A stretch of DNA of 64,000 bases from JAAXHB01 sp965214945 (GTDB taxonomy: Bacteria > Actinomycetota > Acidimicrobiia > Acidimicrobiales > Aldehydirespiratoraceae), in NCBI GenBank assembly GCA_965214945.1, contig OZ244029.1, forward strand, positions 682,001-746,000. The letters are read 5' to 3'. The notes beneath the pieces are model-generated. The model was not told the origin of the DNA. It saw only the letters and a program-made list of their open reading frames with translations, and searched no databases. Positions 26,604-34,078 of the stretch are shown in pieces (within the stretch, counting starts at the first letter, position 1; each line of letters starts with the position of its first letter). Both the position numbers and the translations under genes were made by a program.

Positions 26604-28020
26604 CGGCGGCTCGTTCAAGGACCCCGCAGGCCGGGTCTACCGCATCGGCTCCGGCAACGACGGCGAGCGGGTCGTTCGTGGACTCAACGGGTCCGCAGCC
26701 GCCGTCATGGAAGAGCTCTTGGCCGAGCCGTTCTTCGCCGAGCTGGTGGCCGCCGGCAAGATCGTGTCCACAGAAACGCTCGACCCGTATTTGCCCGCCG
26801 GCAGCGCAGTCATCGCTCAGGGCTGGGACGCCGCGGTCGAGCACGAGGCCGTCGAGTTCGTCACCTGGCCCTACGAATGGCCGTTCTCGATGCTCAAGGA
26901 CGCGGCTCTGCTCCAGCTTGATGTGCTCAAGAGCGCTACGGCCAACGGCTGGATCCTCAAGGACGCCACCTCTTACAACGTTCAGTGGATCGGCTGCAGG
27001 CCTGTGTTCATCGACGTGCCGTCGTTCGAGCCGTGGCCTGAGGGCGAGCCCTGGCGTGGACACCGCCAGTTCTGCGCCACATTTCTCACGCCGCTGCTGC
27101 TGACCAGCCATCTAGGCATCGCCTTTCAGCCGCTGCTGCGCTCCAGCCTGGAGGGCATCGAGGCCGAGCAGGCAAGCCGCTGCTTCTACGGCCTGCGGCG
27201 CTTCAAGCGGGGCGTGCTCTCGCACATCTGGTTTCCGGCCAAGGCCGAGCACAAGGCTGAGCGCAAGGCCCGCAGGGCCCCGAAGCCCGATCCTCGGCGG
27301 TCCGAGTCTGACAGCCGGCAGCCTAAGACCAGGGTGCTCGCCCTGCTCGACAGCCTCGAGCGCCTCGTCGGCAAACTGTCGCCTCGCGGCGCCCGCAAGG
27401 AGCGGCCCAGGCAGCCCGGCGCGCCGTCCGGTCACGCTGCCGATTTCGAGCCAAAGGAAGCCTTCGTGGCACGCCATGCCGCTGAACTGCGGCCTCACCT
27501 GACATGGGACCTGGCCGCCGGCAGCGGCGCGTTCGCCTGTATCGCCGCTGAGCATTCGGGCACGGTGGTGGCCATGGATCACGACCCCGGCGCCGCGGAT
27601 CTGCTCTATGGCCGGCTGCGGCGGGACGGCCCCGCCAATGTGATCCCGCTGGTGATGGACCTCGCCAACGTCTCGCCGGGCCAGGGCTGGGCTGCTGCGG
27701 AGCGTCCGGGTCTCGATCAGCGCAGAGGCCCCGACCTGGTGCTGGTCCTCGATGTCGTCCACCGCATGCGGGTGGCGGCCAACATCCCGCTGCCGCTGTT
27801 CTTCGACTGGCTGCGCAGCCTGAATGCCGCCTGCATCGTGGAGTTCGTGGGCCGCGAGGACGAGACCTTCGAGGAGCTGCTGGCGAACAAGACCGAGGAC
27901 TACGCCGACTACAGCATCGAGTCCTTCGAGGCCGAGGCCCGCAGCCGCTTCGTCGTCAACGAGCGGCTGGCTCTGCCCGGAGGCCGGCGCGAGCTGTTCC
28001 TTCTCGAACCCGGCCAGTAG
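26590..28020 (+). CDS. NoeA-like SAM-dependent methyltransferase
   Basis: 476 aa. Start at MLRADGGSF (26590), overlapping the micro-protein end by 14 bp. The N-terminal half (FKDPAGRVYRIG, VTWPYEWPFSMLKDAALLQL, LKDATSYNVQWIGCRPVFID, EGEPWRGHRQF) is the pattern of proteins annotated as nodulation NoeA-related; the C-terminal half has a class I SAM-binding start (LTWDLAAGSGAFACIAAE) and VLVLDVVHRM. A central Arg/Lys/Pro-rich stretch (about 225-290) is low complexity. Probably modifies a surface glycan or lipid-linked sugar together with the flanking sulfatase-like proteins; the acceptor is unknown. Confidence 0.85.
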   Translation: MLRADGGSFKDPAGRVYRIGSGNDGERVVRGLNGSAAAVMEELLAEPFFAELVAAGKIVSTETLDPYLPAGSAVIAQGWDAAVEHEAVEFVTWPYEWPFSMLKDAALLQLDVLKSATANGWILKDATSYNVQWIGCRPVFIDVPSFEPWPEGEPWRGHRQFCATFLTPLLLTSHLGIAFQPLLRSSLEGIEAEQASRCFYGLRRFKRGVLSHIWFPAKAEHKAERKARRAPKPDPRRSESDSRQPKTRVLALLDSLERLVGKLSPRGARKERPRQPGAPSGHAADFEPKEAFVARHAAELRPHLTWDLAAGSGAFACIAAEHSGTVVAMDHDPGAADLLYGRLRRDGPANVIPLVMDLANVSPGQGWAAAERPGLDQRRGPDLVLVLDVVHRMRVAANIPLPLFFDWLRSLNAACIVEFVGREDETFEELLANKTEDYADYSIESFEAEARSRFVVNERLALPGGRRELFLLEPGQ

Positions 28021-28024
28021 CTTG

Positions 28025-29629
28025 GTGGACATCATCAAGTCACAGGGCGGCCGCGGGACCGCCGGCGGTCTGCCGGCAGCCGTGGGCAAGTACGTCTTCA
28101 CCGCTTCACTGGTGGGTTTGGCGTTCCTGTCGACAAGTGCCGCTACCGAAGTGGAGATCACTGAAGGCGAGCTGGCCGACATTGTCCTGCGAGGAGCAAT
28201 GGTTCACACGGTGCTTGTGGCCGGAGCCTTCGCAGTGTTCCGCGTCCGGACTCTCAGCCTGATACTTGCTCGTCTCGGGTACCGCAGCCGGGGGGGGGGT
28301 CTGACAGGCGCGGCGTGTGCCAGGATTCTCAACGTCGTGCTGGCTCTGGTGGTGGTGCTGGAGATCACGAGTGTTTACACCTTCTACACCGAGATGTATC
28401 TGACAGGCAGTCGAGCCCTCGTGCTCCTGCTGAGCGTGGTCACAGGCACCGGCATCTTCGCTGCCTTGCAGTTCATCGATGAGATCCGCTGGGTCAAGCT
28501 GGCACTTCCTCTGGTCTTGCTCTCGGTGCTTGTATTTCTTGTCGCTTTGCATCTGCGACCTCCTGAGGTCGAATGGGAATACACTTCACAGGTACGGTCG
28601 GTCTCTTTCGAGGAGACGCCGAATCTGTACTTCGTAGCCTTTGACGCCCTGAGCCCTCAGACCGTGCTGGAGGAGTATTTCGACATCGACACGACCTACT
28701 TCATCGAACTGTTCGAAGCAGAGTTCAGGCGCTTTCCCAACTTGTTCGTCGATGTCATATGGAGTCGCAACTCCCTGAACACCATAATGGCGTTGGATCC
28801 CGAGATCTATTGGTCGGCATACGAGCAGACAGGGTTTCCCGGCCCCAGCTTCCTGCTGGGAGAATTTCCCAGTCCGCTGGGCGACATTCTCCGCGACAAC
28901 GGCTATGAGACCAACCTGGTCTTCTACCACTCGATTTACGGCAGAGACAATGGCCCTTACCTCGACCATTTCGAGACCATGCCGTCCACAATCTGCGATT
29001 TGATCGACCCCTCGATCGTCGATCTGGTCTTCTGGGGCTATTGCAGCCTGTTTCCTCCCGTTCCCGGACTCCGCCCTTATCTGCAACCCCAAATCGAAGA
29101 CATCGAACGAGTAGCGAAAAGATCGGAGCCTCAATTCCTGTTGAGCTACACCAAGTTTCCGAGACATGCACATCCGACGTACAATCATTCCGATCCCCGC
29201 GACCGCGAGGCCTTCCGGGCGGAGTACATCGAGAAGAGCACTCTCGCTGCGATCCACACCGCACAGATCGTCGACATCCTCAAAGAGCATGACCCGGATG
29301 CGCTTCTGTTCGTGTTCGGCGATCACGGTACCTGGCTGTCGCGTTCTCTGGAATTTTCGGACGACCCTGAGTTCGTGGTCAAGGACTCCTATGCCGTGCT
29401 CGGCGGCATCTGGCCGCCTGACGCCTGCGAGCCGTGGTTCGACGAGACCCTGGAGCAGGAGTTCTTGACCTTGCTGGACGCGGTGCACACGATCCTGCGC
29501 TGCCTGTCTGGTGGCGAGGAGGCACTCGTCGAGCCGAGGGATCGCCTACTTCGTGCCGGTCTAGGGCCATCGCAACGGCTCCCCGATGACGGTGTGGAAC
29601 GCTCCTACGCCGACTATCTTTACGAGTAG
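28025..29629 (+). CDS. Membrane sulfatase/alkaline-phosphatase-superfamily protein, paralog 4, poly-G
   Basis: 534 aa from GTG 28025, 4 bp after the methyltransferase stop (TTG at 28022 is an alternative). Five membrane segments, then LYFVAFDALSP (metal Asp kept), SRNSLNTIMAL and FVFGDHGTWLS. Compared with the others it has an insert of about 20 residues in the second cytoplasmic or external loop (LILARLGYRSRGGGLTGAACA), encoded around 10 G at 28290-28299; the frame is open as sequenced. The C-terminus ends in SYADYLYE as in all paralogs, a conserved tail of unknown meaning. Confidence 0.87.
   Translation: MDIIKSQGGRGTAGGLPAAVGKYVFTASLVGLAFLSTSAATEVEITEGELADIVLRGAMVHTVLVAGAFAVFRVRTLSLILARLGYRSRGGGLTGAACARILNVVLALVVVLEITSVYTFYTEMYLTGSRALVLLLSVVTGTGIFAALQFIDEIRWVKLALPLVLLSVLVFLVALHLRPPEVEWEYTSQVRSVSFEETPNLYFVAFDALSPQTVLEEYFDIDTTYFIELFEAEFRRFPNLFVDVIWSRNSLNTIMALDPEIYWSAYEQTGFPGPSFLLGEFPSPLGDILRDNGYETNLVFYHSIYGRDNGPYLDHFETMPSTICDLIDPSIVDLVFWGYCSLFPPVPGLRPYLQPQIEDIERVAKRSEPQFLLSYTKFPRHAHPTYNHSDPRDREAFRAEYIEKSTLAAIHTAQIVDILKEHDPDALLFVFGDHGTWLSRSLEFSDDPEFVVKDSYAVLGGIWPPDACEPWFDETLEQEFLTLLDAVHTILRCLSGGEEALVEPRDRLLRAGLGPSQRLPDDGVERSYADYLYE
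28290..28299 (+). repeat. Poly-G tract of 10 in paralog 4
   Basis: Ten G in the loop insert (RSRGGGLTG). Third such tract in the locus, each at a different place in its gene. Confidence 0.8.
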
Positions 29630-29669
29630 AGCGCCATTCGCCGACCGCCAACGACAAGGAGGCTGGACC

Positions 29670-29906
29670 ATGCGCCGAAGTCATCTGAGGGCCGTCTTCG
29701 TGATGTTCGCCCGGGCCTACATCGATCCCGGGACCGGTTTCATCATCGTCACCAGCGTGCTCGGAGTGATAACTTCGATCAGCTACTTTTTCCGCACGAG
29801 CATCAATCGGCTGAAGCGGCTGTTCACCTCAGGCGCAGCCGCAGACAGCGATGCGGGTGCTGTAGCGGAGGTCGATCAGCCCGAGCCCGACGATTCTCAG
29901 AGCTGA
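29670..29906 (+). CDS. Micro-protein with YIDPGTG motif, copy 2
   Basis: 78 aa, about 80% identical to the copy at 26367 across ARAYIDPGTG, the membrane segment and SINRLKRLFTSGAAADS. Same AAGGAGG leader. Each micro-protein follows one sulfatase-like paralog (3 and 4), so sulfatase plus micro-protein is the repeating unit; paralogs 1 and 2 lack one. Confidence 0.88.
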   Translation: MRRSHLRAVFVMFARAYIDPGTGFIIVTSVLGVITSISYFFRTSINRLKRLFTSGAAADSDAGAVAEVDQPEPDDSQS

Positions 29907-29931
29907 CGGGGGAGGCGCGGCTGGTCCGCTG

Positions 29932-29949
29932 CTCAGGCGGGCCGGCAGT
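29932..29949 (+). repeat. Right copy of the 18-bp direct repeat, in the zur 3' end
   Basis: Identical to 20993-21010. Covers the last codons and stop of zur. Confidence 0.6.
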
Positions 29950-30409
29950 CAGCGCAATGGCCGTGGAGGTCGAGGCTGTGATGCAGAGGATCGAAACCAG
30001 CGGCTCGGGCGGCTTCGCTTAGGCGCTCGTCGACCAGCCGCTCGAGTTCGTCGTCGAGACGCATATCGGCGATCGTTCCGCAGCTCTCGCAGATCAGATG
30101 GTGATGATGACCTAGAAGCGACTCCGCCAGCTCAAAGTGGGTGTGTTTGGCACCGTGGATCAGGCGGCGGACTGCCCCGCAGCGCTCCAGCACATCAAGA
30201 TTGCGGTACGCCGAACTCTGGGCGATGTCGGGCGTGATTGCTGTGATCTCAGAGATGGTGAGCGGCCGGGCCGCATCTCGCAGCACCATGACGATTCGCC
30301 GTCTGCCGCTGGTGTAGAGCTGCTTGTTGTAGGCAAGGCGGCGGGCGACCTGATCGTGCAGATCGTCTGAGGAGCCTGGCATCTCCGCGGGGTGTTCGGT
30401 CGATTGCAA
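29933..30409 (-). CDS. zur: Fur-family zinc uptake regulator
   Basis: 158 aa. Fur-type winged helix (residues about 30-90, ITPDIAQSSAYRNLDVLERCGAVRR) and dimer domain with the regulatory His cluster GHHHHLICESCG and a second pair CADC that hold structural zinc. It represses zinc uptake genes when zinc is plentiful. Assignment to Zur rather than Fur rests on the adjacent zinc ABC genes. It lies 39 bp downstream of the ATPase gene, likely co-transcribed. Its last bases are the right copy of an 18-bp repeat. Confidence 0.88.
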   Translation of the reverse strand: MQSTEHPAEMPGSSDDLHDQVARRLAYNKQLYTSGRRRIVMVLRDAARPLTISEITAITPDIAQSSAYRNLDVLERCGAVRRLIHGAKHTHFELAESLLGHHHHLICESCGTIADMRLDDELERLVDERLSEAARAAGFDPLHHSLDLHGHCADCRPA

Positions 30410-30448
30410 GGGCCTGCGTTTAGGAGCCGAAGGGAAGAGGTGAGAACG

Positions 30449-31216
<768 letters not shown>

Positions 31217-31338
31217 CGGCTGCGGTTGCGGCCGGGAGTCGATCTTCTTACAGGTACCGGTGAGCACGTCCAGCCTGCCCTTCATGTTGGTCTGCGGGTG
31301 CCGCTGAACATCCCGGCTGCCACATCTGAATGTGGGAA

Positions 31339-31380
31339 TGAGAATAATTCTTATTATAGTGGTAATAAGTCCTATTCTCA
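31339..31380. promoter_or_regulatory. Nested 42-bp dyad, probable double Zur operator
   Basis: Outer arms TGAGAATA/TATTCTCA and inner arms CTTATTA/TAATAAG are perfect inverted repeats about one centre. The left part TGAGAAT-A-ATTCTTA is close to a 7-1-7 Fur/Zur box. It is AT-rich in a GC-rich genome and sits between znuC and znuA, so two Zur dimers could control both directions. Binding is inferred. Confidence 0.75.
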
Positions 31381-31417
31381 ATCTAGCAGGTGTTGCTTGC
31401 CGAAGGGAGACACAACT

Positions 31418-32749
31418 ATGAGGTCACGGGTTATCTTGGGCGCACTCGGGGTGCTGGCGTTGCTCGCAGCAGGCTGTGGCGACAACGGCGAGGCGACGGC
31501 TGCGGGCGGGTCGGCGCCGGTCGTGGTGGCGACCACGAGCATCTGGGCCGATGTGCTGGCCAATGTGGCCTGCGACGGCGACGTTGACGTCCGCACGCTG
31601 GTGCCCGCCGGTGCGGACCCGCACCGCTTCGAGCCGTCGCTGGCGGATCGTGCTCTGATGGACGACGCAGCCGTCGTGATCGCCAACGGGCTGCTGCTCG
31701 AAGAGTTGCTGGAGGACACCCTCGAAGCTGTCGAGAATGCGGGCACACCCGTCTTCCGCATCGGCGATCACGTGCCGACCATCACCTACAGCTTTGGCGA
31801 GGGATCCCATAACCACGGCCACGACGACCATGGCTCTGACGACGCCGATCACGATCACGAGTTCCACGACGATCACGATGAGGGCCATGAGGATCACGAA
31901 GACGAAGAGGCGCACGATCACGACGAGGGTCATGAGGACCATGACGATGAGGCCCATGAGGATCACGACGAGGGCCACGACGCCGATCATGACGAGGGTC
32001 ATGAGGACCATGACGATGAGGCCCATGACGACCATGGCTCTGACGACGCCGATCACGACGAGGGTCACGAAGGCCACGACGACGAGGGTGACCACGACGA
32101 CCACATGGACGAAGAGACGCACGAGGACGACGCCGATCACGAGTCGCATGACGATGAGGGCCATGAGGACCATGAAGACGACGAGGGCCATGACGACCAT
32201 GAAGGCCACGACCACTCCGGCGCTGACCCCCACATCTGGTTCGATCCGATACGAGTGTCGGGTGTGCTGACCGAACTCGCAGAGCAGCTTGTGACTCACG
32301 CCGGTGCGGACTCGGCCGCGATCGGGCGCTGTGTGGCCGACTACCAGGACCAACTGGTCGAACTGGATTCGGAGATCGCCGCCATGGCAGCCGGAGTGCC
32401 CCACGAGAACCGGCTGCTGGTGACCAACCACGATGCCATGGGCTACTTCGCCCAGCGCTACGACTTCGAGGTGATCGGCACGGTCATCCCGTCGCCTTCG
32501 GGCTTGGCCGAGACCAATCCCGCCCAGCTCGAAGCGCTCGCCCAGACGATCGAGGAGTACGGCGTCGGGGCCATATTCGCTGAGACCCAGCATTCCACCC
32601 GGGACGCCGAGGCCCTGGCCCGCAGGGTCGGCGACGTCGAGGTGGTGACCTTGTTCACGGGCACGCTGGGCGAGCCGGGCAGCGGTGCCGACAGCTATCT
32701 CGGCTTCATGCGCACCAACGCCGCCTTGATCGCCGAGGCGCTCAGCTGA
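31418..32749 (+). CDS. znuA: Zinc-binding lipoprotein with giant His/Asp loop
   Basis: 443 aa; start at MRSRVILG after GAAGGGAG. Lipobox LLAAGC (Cys20). The family core is present: TTSIWADVLANV, DPHRFEPSLAD (metal His), ADPHIWFDP (metal His), LLVTNHDAMGYFAQRY, and GAIFAETQHS. Between the first and second metal motifs, residues 131 to about 268 form a loop with about 36 His and a larger number of Asp/Glu, made of DEGHEDHDDEAH-type units; usual ZnuA loops are 10-40 residues. It delivers Zn(II) to ZnuB; the loop probably collects or buffers metal. DNA of the loop is itself repetitive (31808-32221). Confidence 0.93.
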   Translation: MRSRVILGALGVLALLAAGCGDNGEATAAGGSAPVVVATTSIWADVLANVACDGDVDVRTLVPAGADPHRFEPSLADRALMDDAAVVIANGLLLEELLEDTLEAVENAGTPVFRIGDHVPTITYSFGEGSHNHGHDDHGSDDADHDHEFHDDHDEGHEDHEDEEAHDHDEGHEDHDDEAHEDHDEGHDADHDEGHEDHDDEAHDDHGSDDADHDEGHEGHDDEGDHDDHMDEETHEDDADHESHDDEGHEDHEDDEGHDDHEGHDHSGADPHIWFDPIRVSGVLTELAEQLVTHAGADSAAIGRCVADYQDQLVELDSEIAAMAAGVPHENRLLVTNHDAMGYFAQRYDFEVIGTVIPSPSGLAETNPAQLEALAQTIEEYGVGAIFAETQHSTRDAEALARRVGDVEVVTLFTGTLGEPGSGADSYLGFMRTNAALIAEALS

Positions 32750-33035
32750 CCCACGCCGTGCCGACCCAGGCAGTGTTGACCCAGGCAGTGCCGACCCAGG
32801 CCGTGCCGGCGAAGCCGTCGGCCAAGCGCACGCACGCAGCCATGACAGTCGAGTCCTCGCACGAGGCCTTGCCCCGGCCGCCTGTCAACACCGCCGACAC
32901 TGCCATCACCGCCGACCAGGCCGAGTCCTCGCACGAGGTCTTGTCCCGGCCGCCTGTCAACACTGCCATCACCGCCGACCAGGCCGAGTCCCTGCACGAG
33001 GCCTTGCCCCGGCCGCCTGTCAACACGCATTGAGC
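32747..33035 (+). repeat. Repeat block between znuA and znuB
   Basis: Four 15-bp units of (T/C)GACCCAGGCAGTGC type at 32747-32806, the first containing the znuA stop, then about three units of 57-69 bp at 32840-33034 (GAGTCC-TCGCACGAGG-CTTG and CGGCCGCCTGTCAACAC recur). An open frame at 32758-33033 runs through it (VNTAITADQAES repeated), but it looks like repeat-driven openness rather than a gene. Confidence 0.8.
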
Positions 33036-33046
33036 AGACCGTTCCG

Positions 33047-33913
33047 ATGGAGTTCCTGACCGATCCGATCGGGTGGTGGGTCGAGCCGTTCACCAGCAAC
33101 GTGTTCATGCGCAACGCGCTCTGGGCCGGCTTGCTGGCCGTGGCTGCCACCTCGGTGGTGGGTACCTGGGTGGTGCTGCGCGGCATGAGCTTTCTGGGCG
33201 ACGCACTGGCTCACGGTGTGCTGCCCGGAATCGCCATCGCTTTCGTGATCGGCGTCCACACCACCATCGGCGCTCTGGTCGCGGCCCTGGTGATGGTGGG
33301 CGGCATCAACTTGATCCGCGCCCATTCGCCGCTTCCCGACGACACCTCGATCGGCGTGCTGTTCGTCGGCTTCCTGGCGCTGGCCGTGGTCATCATCTCC
33401 AGCGGGTCGGGCACCTACGTGGGCGACCTCAACCGCTTCCTTTTCGGCTCGATCAGCGGGGTCGACAACGCCGACCTGATCCGCCTGGGGATCACCGCCG
33501 GGGTGTCGGTGCTGGGTGCGGCGGTGTTTCACCGGGCCTTTGTGGTGATGACCTTCGACGAGACCCAGGCCCGGCTGCTGGGACTTAGGCCTCGCATGGC
33601 GCACGGGGTGCTGCTGACCTTGCTGGCGGTGTCGATCGTGGCGTCGTTTGAGGTTGTTGGGAATCTGCTGGTGTTCGCCTTCCTGGTGGCGCCGCCCGCT
33701 ACTGCCACGCTGCTGGTGCGCCGGGTATCGGTGATCATGGCGGTCGCTGTCGGAACGGGAGCGGTGGCCGTGGTGACCGGGCTGCTGATCAGCTACCACC
33801 ACGGCACCGCGGCCGGGGCCACCATGGCACTTGCTGCGGTCGCTATCTTCATCGCCGCGCTGACGCTGCAGTCGCTCGGCCGCCTATTCGCCCACCGAGG
33901 CAGCCAGTTTTGA
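33047..33913 (+). CDS. znuB: Zinc ABC transporter permease
   Basis: 288 aa with about 8 hydrophobic segments. GTWVVLRGMSFLGDALAHGVLPGIA and FEVVGNLLVFAFLVAPPATA (quoted in parts) are hallmark blocks of metal-ABC permeases. Partner of ZnuA and of the divergently encoded ATPase. Its last codons (RGSQF) and stop are duplicated just downstream. Confidence 0.93.
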   Translation: MEFLTDPIGWWVEPFTSNVFMRNALWAGLLAVAATSVVGTWVVLRGMSFLGDALAHGVLPGIAIAFVIGVHTTIGALVAALVMVGGINLIRAHSPLPDDTSIGVLFVGFLALAVVIISSGSGTYVGDLNRFLFGSISGVDNADLIRLGITAGVSVLGAAVFHRAFVVMTFDETQARLLGLRPRMAHGVLLTLLAVSIVASFEVVGNLLVFAFLVAPPATATLLVRRVSVIMAVAVGTGAVAVVTGLLISYHHGTAAGATMALAAVAIFIAALTLQSLGRLFAHRGSQF

Positions 33914-34077
33914 CCGCCGCCTGCTCGCACATCGAGGCAGCCAGTCTTGACCACCGGGGACTGAACCGCCGGCACCCCCGGCACTTCGGACGCCGTCGTG
34001 GCAGTTAGTTGTGATCATCGGGGACTGAAACCGCTGGTACCACCCCGGCACTGCGGCTGCCGTCGTGGCAGTTAGCC
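33888..34077 (+). repeat. Duplicated znuB end and second direct repeat
   Basis: CGAGGCAGCCAGTTTTGACC with the znuB stop is copied, with two changes, at about 33931. Downstream, a block of about 70 bp (GGGGACTGAA...CGTCGTGGCAGTTAG) occurs twice, at about 33957-34008 and 34021-34075. No gene seen. Confidence 0.75.
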
Positions 34078-34078
34078 G

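Noticed and set aside
20993..29949. Transposon or prophage origin of the sulfatase locus
   Set aside because: No transposase, integrase, phage gene or terminal inverted repeats; only an 18-bp direct repeat supports insertion.
31424..32593. Long minus-strand open frame opposite znuA, Val/Met-rich
   Set aside because: It mirrors the His/Asp codons of the loop; znuA has a signal peptide, ribosome-binding site and all family motifs.
32758..33033. 91-codon open frame between znuA and znuB
   Set aside because: Composed wholly of 15-bp and ~65-bp repeats and begins inside copies of the znuA end; kept only as a repeat block.
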